Shown piece after piece: positions 1-7,886 of a stretch of 34,478 nt of DNA. Made by a program: the position numbers and the translations under genes. The DNA is taken from positions 1 to 34,478 of the forward strand of contig NZ_FQVM01000024.1 in NCBI RefSeq assembly GCF_900129365.1. The letters are read 5' to 3'. Origin of the DNA: Clostridium fallax (GTDB lineage Bacteria; Bacillota; Clostridia; Clostridiales; Clostridiaceae). The notes beneath the pieces were generated by a model. It worked only from the letters and a program-made list of their open reading frames with translations, had not been told where the DNA came from and made no database searches. Each line of letters opens with the position of its first letter. The stretch's first letter is position 1.

Positions 1-20
1 TTTTTAATTAATATAAATAA

Positions 21-60
21 TTAATATATAAATTTATATATTAAATTTATATATAAATTT
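21..60. repeat. Adjacent AT-only palindromes upstream of the osmolyte transporter
   Basis: Positions 21-44 form a perfect 24-base palindrome and 43-60 a perfect 18-base palindrome, both made only of A and T, so chance occurrence is plausible in such AT-rich DNA. They lie about 110-150 bases before the first gene. They could be cruciform-prone promoter DNA or the end of an upstream terminator. No function is assigned. Confidence 0.3.
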
Positions 61-171
61 TATATAAATATAAATTAATTAAGTTATAAATTAATTTCAT
101 TAAAAATATTTATAAAAGATAGTAAAAATAAATTATATGTAAAATAAGCATTTATAATTAAGAAAGGATAT

Positions 172-1749
172 ATGATGGAATTTATTAAAGAAGTCTTTAA
201 TTTATATGTAGAAAAAAGAGAGTTTTTTTTAGAGTTAGCAGGGCAACATTTAATGCTATCTTTTATATCTATAATAATTTCAGCTATTATAGGTATTATT
301 TTAGGAATAATAATATCAGAAAATAGGAAGTTATCCTATCCTATAATTGGAGCAACTAATTTTTTATATACAATCCCTTCTATTGCTATTTTAGGATTTT
401 TAGTATCTGTTTCCGGAGTTGGAAATACTACTGCAATTATAACTTTATCTATATACGGGTTATTACCTATGGTTACTAATACCTATACAGGTATTAAAAA
501 TATAGATGATGAGATTATAGAAGCAGCAAAGGGGATGGGAAGTACTAATTTTCAAATACTTTATAAAATAAAAATTCCTTTAGCATTACCTGTAATATTT
601 GCAGGATTTAAAAATATGGTAGTTATGACCATAGCTTTATGTGGAATAGCTTCTTTTATAGGAGCAGGAGGATTAGGGGTTGCTATTTGGAGAGGGATAA
701 CAACTAATAATCCTATTATGACCTTTGCAGGAAGTTTTTTAATATCCATTATTGCTTTACTTTCAGATTGGATTTTAAGAAAAATCGAGAAGAATATAAA
801 TTATAGAATTGCAGGAAATAGCTTGAAATTAAATAAAAATAAATATTTAAAAAAGAAACTATTAAAACCGATTTTAATAAGTTTAATTTTATTTAGTTTA
901 TTAGGTTTTATATTTACTAATTTAAAAGATAATAAAGTTATTGTTATTGGATCTAAGCCAACTACAGAGGAATATATACTATCAGAAATTTTAGCTCAAT
1001 TAATTGAAAATAAATTAGATTTGAAGGTAGAGATAAAGAAAGGAATAGGAGGAGGTACAGCTAATATTCATCCTGCTATGGAAAAGGGAGAAATAGATTT
1101 ATATCCTGAATACACTGGTACTGCATGGGAATATGTTCTTAAAAATAAACCTATGAAGGATAAGGATAAACTTTACGAAAAGTTAAAAGAGGAATATAAA
1201 GAAAAATATAATTTTAATTGGGTTGGATTATATGGGTATAATAGTACCTATGCACTTATAATAGATAATGATTTTGGAGAAGATAATAATATAAAAACCT
1301 ATTCGGATTTAACTAAGTTCAGTTCAAACCTTATATTTGGCGCAGAGTATGATTTTTACGAGAGAAATGATGGCTATGATGCTTTATCTAAAAAATATAA
1401 TTTAGATTTTAAAAGTAAACTTGATTTAGATATTGGATTAAAATATCAAGGATTATCTTCTAAAAAAGTAGATGTTATTAATGCCTTTTCAACAGATGCT
1501 CAGCTTAAAAGTGATGAATTTAGAATATTAGAAGATGATAAAGAATTTTTTCCTAGTTATTTAGCAGGTACTGTTGTAAGAGAAGAAACTCTTGAAAATT
1601 ATGAAGGATTAGAAGATGTATTAAAGCTTTTAAATAATCAAATAACTGAAAGAGAAATAATCCATATGAATTATGAAGTTGAAATAAATAAAAAAGAAGA
1701 TAGTGAAGTTGCAAGAGATTTTTTAATAAGAAAGGGATTAATAGAATAG
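172..1749 (+). CDS. Glycine betaine/carnitine/choline-type ABC transporter, fused permease and substrate-binding protein
   Basis: This 525-residue protein fuses two parts of an OpuC-type osmolyte importer. Residues about 20-215 are a MetI-like permease with five to six membrane segments and the EAA-type loop 'EAAKGMGSTNFQILYKIKIP'. After one more membrane segment (about 230-250), residues about 255-525 form an extracytoplasmic OpuAC-type binding domain, recognised by 'GSKPTTEEYILSEILAQL', 'IGGGTANIHPAMEKGEIDLY' and 'PEYTGTAWEYVL'. The membrane segment before the binding domain tethers it at the outer face, so no separate lipoprotein is needed. An AAGGA ribosome binding site precedes ATG-ATG; either ATG (172 or 175) could be used. 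The ATPase gene follows after 10 bases, so the two form an operon. The likely role is uptake of betaine or a related compatible solute under osmotic stress; the exact substrate cannot be read from the sequence. Confidence 0.92.
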   Translation: MMEFIKEVFNLYVEKREFFLELAGQHLMLSFISIIISAIIGIILGIIISENRKLSYPIIGATNFLYTIPSIAILGFLVSVSGVGNTTAIITLSIYGLLPMVTNTYTGIKNIDDEIIEAAKGMGSTNFQILYKIKIPLALPVIFAGFKNMVVMTIALCGIASFIGAGGLGVAIWRGITTNNPIMTFAGSFLISIIALLSDWILRKIEKNINYRIAGNSLKLNKNKYLKKKLLKPILISLILFSLLGFIFTNLKDNKVIVIGSKPTTEEYILSEILAQLIENKLDLKVEIKKGIGGGTANIHPAMEKGEIDLYPEYTGTAWEYVLKNKPMKDKDKLYEKLKEEYKEKYNFNWVGLYGYNSTYALIIDNDFGEDNNIKTYSDLTKFSSNLIFGAEYDFYERNDGYDALSKKYNLDFKSKLDLDIGLKYQGLSSKKVDVINAFSTDAQLKSDEFRILEDDKEFFPSYLAGTVVREETLENYEGLEDVLKLLNNQITEREIIHMNYEVEINKKEDSEVARDFLIRKGLIE

Positions 1750-1759
1750 GTGATAGGTT

Positions 1760-2497
1760 ATGAATGAAAGGATTCCTATAATAAGCTTTAAAAATGTAAA
1801 AAAATCTTATGGAGATAATGAAATTTTATCTGATTTTAATTTAGATATATATAAGGGAGAATTTATAACTGTTATAGGCACTTCTGGTAGTGGAAAAACT
1901 ACTGTTCTAAAGTTAATAAATGGTCTTTTAAAACCAGATAATGGAGAAGTAAGAATTAATGGAGAAAATATATCTTCTAGAGATATTATAGATATGAGAA
2001 GAAATATAGGATATGTAATTCAAGGTATAGGTTTATTTCCTCATATGAATATAGAAAAAAATATTTCTTATGTTTTAAATTTAAAGAAGGATAAATGTAA
2101 AGATAATTTAAAAAGAGTTTTAGAACTTATGGATATAGTAGAGCTTGATAAAGAATTGATTTATAGATATCCTAGTGAATTAAGTGGAGGACAAAAGCAA
2201 AGAGTTGGGATTGCAAGAGCATTAGCTTCTAATCCAGAAATATTATTAATGGATGAACCCTTTGGAGCCGTTGATGAAATAACTCGCAGGGTTCTCCAAG
2301 ATGAAATATTAAAAATACAGAAAAAGCTTAATATGACTATTTTCTTTGTAACTCATGATATTAAAGAGGCTTTTAAATTAGGAAGTAAAATAGTTATTAT
2401 GAATAAAGGCAAAATAGTTCAATTAGGAGATTGTAATTATATAAAGAATAATCCTAAAAATAAATTTGTTTCTGATTTAATTGATGAAATTATGTAA
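1760..2497 (+). CDS. Osmolyte ABC transporter ATP-binding protein (OpuCA-like, no CBS domains)
   Basis: This 245-residue ATPase powers the preceding permease/binding-protein fusion. It has Walker A 'GTSGSGKTT' near residue 40, a Q-loop 'VIQGIGLFPH', the signature 'LSGGQKQRVGIARAL', Walker B 'ILLMDEPFGAVD' and the switch histidine in 'FFVTHD'. 'GIGLFPHMNIEKNI' is typical of the OpuCA/ProV/OsmoV group. Family members such as OpuA-type ATPases often carry a C-terminal tandem CBS module of about 120 residues that senses ionic strength; this one stops just after the ABC domain. It either belongs to the shorter subgroup or senses osmolarity in another way. A strong terminator follows, closing the two-gene operon. 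Confidence 0.92.
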   Translation: MNERIPIISFKNVKKSYGDNEILSDFNLDIYKGEFITVIGTSGSGKTTVLKLINGLLKPDNGEVRINGENISSRDIIDMRRNIGYVIQGIGLFPHMNIEKNISYVLNLKKDKCKDNLKRVLELMDIVELDKELIYRYPSELSGGQKQRVGIARALASNPEILLMDEPFGAVDEITRRVLQDEILKIQKKLNMTIFFVTHDIKEAFKLGSKIVIMNKGKIVQLGDCNYIKNNPKNKFVSDLIDEIM

Positions 2498-2545
2498 ATT
2501 TTACATTATAATAAAAGTTTTCTAAATATTAAAGCTTTTTAAAAT

Positions 2546-2587
2546 CTTAATAAATATAGGTAGTATCTATATTTATTAAGGTTTTTG
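2546..2587 (+). terminator. Intrinsic terminator of the osmolyte transporter operon
   Basis: A 14-bp perfect stem (2546-2559 pairing with 2567-2580) has a 7-base loop and is followed by a T-rich run at 2582-2586. It sits 48 bases after the ATPase stop codon. Confidence 0.85.
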
Positions 2588-2634
2588 TATTTAAGGAAAG
2601 CTAATACTTTAGAGTTTATAAGTAGATTATTTTA

Positions 2635-2663
2635 TTGAAAAAAAATAATCAAAATAATATAAT
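2635..2663 (+). promoter_or_regulatory. Putative sigma-A promoter of the PocR kinase/response-regulator operon
   Basis: TTGAAA (2635-2640) and TATAAT (2658-2663) are separated by exactly 17 bases. The predicted start lies near 2670, giving a leader of about 70 bases before the kinase gene. In AT-rich DNA such matches arise by chance, but the spacing and the placement after a terminator support it. Confidence 0.6.
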
Positions 2664-2741
2664 TATATTAAATATAATTTAGAAAAAAATAAAAACTGTT
2701 GAATTTTGTAGATTACTTATGAAAAAAGCAGTGAGGAGAGT

Positions 2742-3989
2742 GTGTTATTGGGGACATTATTAAATTTAAAAGATGTATTAGAAATAGATAAGTTTCAAAA
2801 AATACAGGATGATATAGCAGAGGCTACAGAAATGTCTATAATAACTGTAGATTTTAAAGGAAAGCCTGCAACAAAGCATAGTAGATGTAGTGAATTTTGT
2901 AAACTTATGAGAGCCAATAAAACTTATTCAGAAGTATGTGAAAGATGTGATTCAAGAGGTGGTTTAGAGGCTGCAAGGTTAGAAAAGCCTTATATATATA
3001 GATGTCATAGAGGTCTTATAGATTTTGCAACCCCTATAATAGTAAATGGTCAGTATTTAGGTTCTGTTATGGCAGGTCAAGTTCTTATAGAAGATGATAA
3101 TGATATAGAGTTTGAAGATATAATGGTAACTAAGGATGATTTTGAAGATTTAGAAGAGGAAGAAAGAGAAAAAATTTTAAATGCTTACAAAAAGTTACCA
3201 GTTATAAAGCAAAAAAGGTTAGAAGCTGTTGCTGAGATGATGTTTCATATAAGTAACTATATAGTGGAGGAAGCTTTTTTAAAGATAGCTCAAAAAGAAT
3301 TAAATGAAAAAAATATAAAGTTTATGGAAAGCAAAAAGGCTCAAGCAGAACTTGAAAAAGAATATAAGTCTTGCCAGTTAAAGGCTTTACAGTCTCAAAT
3401 AAATCCTCATTTTTTATTTAATACTTTAAATAGTATATCTTCCCTTGCAATAGTAGAAAATGCAACTAAAACTCAAGAAGTTATTTATAATTTATCTAAT
3501 ATACTTAGATATACATTAAAGAAAGCTAATAAAATTGTAAGGTTAGAAGAGGAGATAGGATATATAGAATCTTATTTAAATCTTCAAAAAATAAGATTTG
3601 CTCAAAGACTAAATTACGAAATAAATATAGATTCTAAATTAAAAGGGGTAAAAATTCCATTTATGATACTTCAAAACTTTGTTGAAAATTCTGTAGTTCA
3701 TGGATTAGAAAGTAAAGAAGAAGGTGGATGGGTAAAAATTTATTGTGAGGATAAAGGGGATTTAGTAAGTATATACATAGAGGATAATGGTATTGGTATA
3801 TCAAGAGAAAAGTTAAATGAAATTAAAGAAGAACTTAAATTTAAATATGGAACTGATTTGGAGAAAATAGGAATAAATAATGTTAATAAAAGAATGGCCC
3901 ACTATTATGGTGATGATTATAAAATTAATATAGAAAGTAGAATAAGAAAAGGTACATTAGTTGAAGTTACTATTCCTAAAGAATTATAA
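2742..3989 (+). CDS. PocR-domain sensor histidine kinase (LytS/YehU-type catalytic region)
   Basis: This kinase of up to 415 residues is probably the sensor for the glycerol operon downstream. Residues about 15-175 match a PocR domain, including cysteines C49, C53, C66, C69 and C88 and the run 'GLIDFATPIIVNGQYLGSVM'. PocR domains have been proposed to bind small hydrocarbon derivatives and are found in regulators of propanediol/glycerol metabolism. A coiled linker (about 180-210) leads to a His_kinase region with 'QSQINPHFLFNTLNSISS' (phospho-acceptor H223) and an ATPase domain with N-box 'NFVENSVVHGLE' and G-box 'EDNGIGIS'. No membrane segment is visible, so it is probably cytoplasmic. The start is GTG at 2742 or, with better spacing from GAGGAG, TTG at 2748. 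The response regulator follows after 15 bases. Confidence 0.9.
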   Translation: MLLGTLLNLKDVLEIDKFQKIQDDIAEATEMSIITVDFKGKPATKHSRCSEFCKLMRANKTYSEVCERCDSRGGLEAARLEKPYIYRCHRGLIDFATPIIVNGQYLGSVMAGQVLIEDDNDIEFEDIMVTKDDFEDLEEEEREKILNAYKKLPVIKQKRLEAVAEMMFHISNYIVEEAFLKIAQKELNEKNIKFMESKKAQAELEKEYKSCQLKALQSQINPHFLFNTLNSISSLAIVENATKTQEVIYNLSNILRYTLKKANKIVRLEEEIGYIESYLNLQKIRFAQRLNYEINIDSKLKGVKIPFMILQNFVENSVVHGLESKEEGGWVKIYCEDKGDLVSIYIEDNGIGISREKLNEIKEELKFKYGTDLEKIGINNVNKRMAHYYGDDYKINIESRIRKGTLVEVTIPKEL

Positions 3990-4004
3990 TAGGAGAAAAT
4001 AAAT

Positions 4005-4772
4005 ATGTTAAAAATAATGATTGTTGATGATGAATCTCTTGAAAGGCAAGCCTTAAAATTTATTTTAAATAAATTAATGATTGATTTTACTTTGATGGAA
4101 GCCTGTAATGGAAGAGAAGCTTTAGAACTTAATAAAGAATTTAACCCAGATATTATAATTATGGATGTAAAAATGCCTGGGATAGATGGAATAAAAGCAT
4201 CACAAATAATAAAAACTGAATATCCTAATAAAATTATAGTAATGGTTACAGCTTATGATGATTTTGAACTTATTAGAAAAGCATTAGTTTTAGGAGTTAA
4301 TGATTATATATTAAAACCAGTGAAGCCGGAAGAACTTTTAGAGGTTTTAAACAAGATTATTGTTAATTTAAAGATTAACAATAATAGTTTTGGAATAAAA
4401 AAAAATAATAATGAAGACTTTAAAGGATATGAGGATTTGAAAAGTGATTCTCCTGTAAAACTTGCAATAGACTATATAAATGATAATTTGAAAGAAAATA
4501 TTAGTTTAGAGAAGGTAGCTTCTGTTTGTAATTTAAGTCCCTGTTACTTTAGTAAACTCTTTAAAAAAGAGGTTGGGCTAAATTTTATTTCTTATGTAAA
4601 TAACGTAAAAATAAATAAGGCAAAGGAAATACTAGAACTTACAGATACTCCTATTTTAAATTTAGCTTTAGATTTAGGATTTGAAGACTGCGGTTATTTT
4701 ATAAGAGTTTTTAAAAGGTTAGAAGGGGTTACTCCTAAAAAGTATAGAGAAACTTATATAAAAAATAAATAA
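4005..4772 (+). CDS. Response regulator with receiver and AraC-type DNA-binding domains
   Basis: This 255-residue regulator is the partner of the PocR kinase. Residues 1-120 are a receiver domain with acidic pair D8/D9, phospho-acceptor D54 in 'IIIMDVKMPGIDG', the switch threonine in 'MVTAYDD' and the conserved lysine in 'YILKPVKPEEL'. A short polar linker (about 125-150) precedes a double helix-turn-helix AraC domain (about 155-255) with 'NISLEKVASVCNLSPCYFSK' and the family signature 'DCGYFIRVFKRLEGVTPKKY'. An AGGAG site lies at 3991-3995. The gene ends in a strong terminator, directly ahead of the dehydratase operon, so transcriptional activation of that operon in response to glycerol or a related metabolite is the simplest inference. 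Confidence 0.93.
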   Translation: MLKIMIVDDESLERQALKFILNKLMIDFTLMEACNGREALELNKEFNPDIIIMDVKMPGIDGIKASQIIKTEYPNKIIVMVTAYDDFELIRKALVLGVNDYILKPVKPEELLEVLNKIIVNLKINNNSFGIKKNNNEDFKGYEDLKSDSPVKLAIDYINDNLKENISLEKVASVCNLSPCYFSKLFKKEVGLNFISYVNNVKINKAKEILELTDTPILNLALDLGFEDCGYFIRVFKRLEGVTPKKYRETYIKNK

Positions 4773-4793
4773 AAAAGTATTAAAAATTAAAAT

Positions 4794-4848
4794 GCTATTT
4801 AGTTGATAACTTAAAAGTTTAAAAGTTATCAACTAAATAGCGTTTTTT
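4794..4848 (+). terminator. Strong intrinsic terminator after the two-component system
   Basis: A perfect 19-bp stem (4794-4812 pairing with 4823-4841) with a 10-base loop is followed by six T at 4843-4848. It separates regulator transcription from the glycerol operon, which therefore needs its own promoter. Confidence 0.93.
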
Positions 4849-4865
4849 ATTTAAATGAGATTTTT

Positions 4866-4893
4866 TTGACATTGAATTTAAAAAAAATACAAT
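4866..4893 (+). promoter_or_regulatory. Candidate promoter within the 300-base leader region of the glycerol operon
   Basis: The stretch 4849-5149 contains no gene. TTGACA at 4866-4871 and TACAAT at 4888-4893 have a 16-base spacer; use of this promoter would leave an untranslated leader of about 250 bases. A second TATAAT at 4973-4978 lacks a good -35 box, as expected for an activator-dependent promoter, and may be the AraC-regulated start. No cobalamin riboswitch-like B12 box was recognised here. Confidence 0.4.
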
Positions 4894-5149
4894 AAGTAAG
4901 ATGTAACTTCTTAAAACGCAAAAATTTTTCTGTATAAGTGATAATTAATAGTTTTTATAGGAGTTTTTTGTCTATAATTTAAAAAAATAATAAAAAAGTG
5001 CAATTTTTTTATTCGAAACTAATCAATAAAGTTCAAGAATAACACAAGAATTTATAATGGCAATTACAACTAATTATATTACAATTTAAACATCGATAAA
5101 AAAATAACAAAAATAAATTTTAAAGTTATGTTAAAGGGAGGAAACGGAA

Positions 5150-6814
5150 GTGAAATCAAAAAGATTCCAGGTTTTATCAAAACGTCCTGTAAATCAAGAT
5201 GGTCTTATCGGTGAATGGCCAGAAGAAGGGTTAATAGCAATGGGTAGCCCTAACGATCCTAAGCCTTCAATAAAAATTGAAAATGGAAAAGTAGTAGAAT
5301 TAGATAACAAAACAAGAGATCAATTTGATATGATAGATAGATTCATAGCAGATTATGCAATTAATTTAGAAAATGCAGAAAAAGCTATGAGTTTAGATTC
5401 AATAGATATAGCAAAAAAACTTGTAGATATAAATGTTAGTAGAGATGAGATAGTTAATATAACAACATCAATAACACCTGCTAAGGTAGTTGAAGTTGTT
5501 TCTCACATGAATGTTGTTGAAATGATGATGGCACTTCAAAAGATGAGAGCTAGAAAAACACCTTCAAACCAATGTCACGTAACTAACTTAAAAGACAATC
5601 CAGTTCAAATAGCAGCAGATGCAGCAGAAGCTGGAATAAGAGGTTTCTCAGAGCAAGAAACTACAGTTGGTATAGTAAGATATGCTCCATTTAATGCCTT
5701 AGCTATACTTATAGGTTCACAAGTAGGCCGTGGTGGAGTTTTAACTCAATGTTCAGTTGAGGAAGCTACAGAGCTTGACCTTGGTATGAGAGGACTTACA
5801 AGTTATGCAGAAACAGTTTCAGTATATGGTACTGAATCAGTATTTACAGATGGAGATGATACTCCATGGTCTAAGGCATTCTTAGCATCAGCTTATGCTT
5901 CAAGAGGTCTTAAGATGAGATACACATCAGGAACAGGTTCAGAAGCTTTAATGGGATATGCAGAAGGAAAATCAATGCTATACCTAGAGTCAAGATGTAT
6001 ATACATAACAAAAGGTGCTGGGGTTCAAGGACTTCAAAATGGTGCTGTTAGCTGTATAGGTATGACAGGATCAGTTCCATCAGGAATAAGAGCGGTACTT
6101 GGTGAAAACTTAATAGCTGCAATGCTTGATATAGAAGTTGCATCAGCAAATGACCAAACATTCTCACATTCAGATATAAGAAGAACAGCTAGAACATTAA
6201 TGCAAATGCTTCCTGGAACAGACTTTATATTCTCAGGATATAGTGCAGTTCCAAACTATGATAATATGTTTGCAGGTTCAAACTTCGATGCTGAAGATTT
6301 TGATGATTATAATGTTCTTCAAAGAGACTTAATGGTAGATGGTGGATTAAGACCAGTATCAGAAGAAGAAACTATAGCAATAAGAAATAAGGCAGCAAGA
6401 GCAATACAAGTTGTATTTAGAGAGTTAGGTTTCCCAGCTATAACTGATGAAGAAGTTGAAGCAGCAACTTATGCTCACGGAAGTAAAGATATGCCTGAAA
6501 GAAATGTAGTTGAAGATTTAAAGGCTGCAGAAGAAATGCTTAAAAAGAGAGTAACAGGAATTGATATAGTTAAAGCTTTAAGTGTAGGTGGATTTGATGA
6601 TGTTGCAAACAACATATTAAACATGCTTAAGCAAAGAGTAACAGGTGACTATTTACAAACATCAGCTATACTAGATAATAACTTTGATGTTATAAGTGCA
6701 GTTAATGATGTAAATGACTATATGGGACCTGGAACTGGTTATAGAATCAGTGAAGAAAGATGGAATGAAATAAAGAATATTCCAAACGTAATAAAACCAG
6801 AGGATATAGAATAA
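5150..6814 (+). CDS. dhaB1: B12-dependent glycerol (diol) dehydratase, large subunit
   Basis: This is the catalytic subunit of adenosylcobalamin-dependent glycerol/diol dehydratase, which converts glycerol to 3-hydroxypropionaldehyde (or 1,2-propanediol to propanal). At 554 residues it is full length, and the active-site residues known from Klebsiella diol dehydratase fall at the same numbers: Q141 and H143 in 'SNQCHVTN', E170 in 'FSEQETT', E221 in 'YAETVSVYGTE', Q296, D335 in 'ANDQTFSH' and S362 in 'FSGYS'. The start is GTG with a good GGGAGG site at 5136-5141. The family also includes propanediol dehydratase (PduC). Glycerol is favoured here because dhaT lies in the same operon and the medium and small subunits have glycerol-dehydratase lengths. 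No shell-protein genes are present, so the enzyme should work free in the cytoplasm. Confidence 0.95.
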   Translation: MKSKRFQVLSKRPVNQDGLIGEWPEEGLIAMGSPNDPKPSIKIENGKVVELDNKTRDQFDMIDRFIADYAINLENAEKAMSLDSIDIAKKLVDINVSRDEIVNITTSITPAKVVEVVSHMNVVEMMMALQKMRARKTPSNQCHVTNLKDNPVQIAADAAEAGIRGFSEQETTVGIVRYAPFNALAILIGSQVGRGGVLTQCSVEEATELDLGMRGLTSYAETVSVYGTESVFTDGDDTPWSKAFLASAYASRGLKMRYTSGTGSEALMGYAEGKSMLYLESRCIYITKGAGVQGLQNGAVSCIGMTGSVPSGIRAVLGENLIAAMLDIEVASANDQTFSHSDIRRTARTLMQMLPGTDFIFSGYSAVPNYDNMFAGSNFDAEDFDDYNVLQRDLMVDGGLRPVSEEETIAIRNKAARAIQVVFRELGFPAITDEEVEAATYAHGSKDMPERNVVEDLKAAEEMLKKRVTGIDIVKALSVGGFDDVANNILNMLKQRVTGDYLQTSAILDNNFDVISAVNDVNDYMGPGTGYRISEERWNEIKNIPNVIKPEDIE

Positions 6815-6832
6815 TAAGCAGAGGTGAATGAT

Positions 6833-7408
6833 ATGGAGAATACAACAAATCAATATGTTATGCCAGAGCTTACACTTACAGAAGTAGGAGAAGCTAAAGT
6901 TGGAACTAAGGCTGATGAAGTTGTTATAGGTTTAGCACCAGCTTTTCACAAATTCCAACATAAAACAATAGTTGATATACCACATGATGAAGTTTTAACA
7001 GAACTTATAGCTGGAATAGAAGAAGAAGGATTAACTGCTCGTGTAGTTAGAATAATAAGAACTTCAGACGTTTCATTTATAGCAAATGATGCAGCTAAAT
7101 TAAGTGGATCAGGAATAGGAATAGGAATACAATCAAAAGGAACTACAGTTATACACCAAAAGGATTTACTTCCTTTAAATAACTTAGAATTATTTCCACA
7201 AGCACCACTTTTAACTCCTGAAATATTTAGATTAATAGGAAAAAATGCTGCAAAATATGCTAAGGGAGAATCCCCAACACCAGTTCCAACTAAGAACGAC
7301 CAAATGGCAAGACCAAAATTTATGGCTAAAGCAGCATTATTACATATTAAAGAAACTAAACATGTAGTTGTTGGTGCAAAACCAGTAGAAATAAAAGTTG
7401 AATTTTAA
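6833..7408 (+). CDS. dhaB2: Glycerol dehydratase, medium subunit
   Basis: This 191-residue protein is the beta subunit that helps bind adenosylcobalamin. It is recognised by 'EVVIGLAPAFHKFQHKTI', 'IPHDEVLTELIAGIEEEG', 'RVVRIIRTSDVSFIANDAA' and 'SGSGIGIGIQSKGTTVIHQ'. The length matches the glycerol dehydratase beta subunit (about 194) rather than PduD (about 224), which carries an N-terminal microcompartment-targeting extension. An in-frame GTG lies at 6824, but AGAGGTG at 6820-6826 is placed correctly for ATG at 6833, which is chosen. It follows the large subunit after 18 bases. Confidence 0.95.
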   Translation: MENTTNQYVMPELTLTEVGEAKVGTKADEVVIGLAPAFHKFQHKTIVDIPHDEVLTELIAGIEEEGLTARVVRIIRTSDVSFIANDAAKLSGSGIGIGIQSKGTTVIHQKDLLPLNNLELFPQAPLLTPEIFRLIGKNAAKYAKGESPTPVPTKNDQMARPKFMAKAALLHIKETKHVVVGAKPVEIKVEF

Positions 7409-7429
7409 TTGTAAAGGGAGATTAGTGTT

Positions 7430-7852
7430 ATGGAACAAAGAAGAATGAATCCAAAAGATTATCCTTTAGCTACTAAAAGACCTGAGAGCATAAAAACTCC
7501 AACAGGTATGAGCTTACAAGATATAACTTTAGAAAAAGTTTTAAGTGGAGAAGTTAAACCAGAAGACGTTAGAATTTCACCAGAAACTTTAGAGATGCAA
7601 GCTCAAATAGCAGAAGGAATGAATAGAGATGCTATAGCAAGAAACTTTAGAAGAGCAGCTGAACTTATAAAAGTTCCAGATGATAGAATCTTAGAGATAT
7701 ATAATGCACTAAGACCATATCGTTCAACTAAAGAAGAGCTTTTAGCAATTGCAGAAGAACTTGAAACAGTATACGGAGCAAAGGTTAATGCAAGTTTCGT
7801 AAGAGAAGCTGTTGAAGTTTACGAACAAAGAAAGAAGCTAAGAGAAGAATAA
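7430..7852 (+). CDS. dhaB3: Glycerol dehydratase, small subunit
   Basis: This 140-residue gamma subunit completes the (alpha-beta-gamma)2 dehydratase. Family features include 'DYPLATKRPESIKTPTGMSL', 'LEKVLSGEVKPEDVRISPET', 'RNFRRAAELIKVPDDRILEI' and 'YNALRPYRSTKEELLAIAEE'. The length is that of glycerol dehydratase gamma (about 141) rather than PduE (about 173), again without the extra N-terminal segment linked to encapsulation. An AAGGGAG site precedes the ATG by a short gap, 21 bases after the medium subunit stop codon. Confidence 0.95.
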   Translation: MEQRRMNPKDYPLATKRPESIKTPTGMSLQDITLEKVLSGEVKPEDVRISPETLEMQAQIAEGMNRDAIARNFRRAAELIKVPDDRILEIYNALRPYRSTKEELLAIAEELETVYGAKVNASFVREAVEVYEQRKKLREE

Positions 7853-7886
7853 TTACTAATTTAGCTTTAAACTAGGAGGAAAAATA

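Noticed and set aside
4849..5149. Possible cobalamin riboswitch before the B12-dependent operon
   Set aside because: No recognisable B12 box or GCCACT-like element was seen; the stretch is nearly all A/T.
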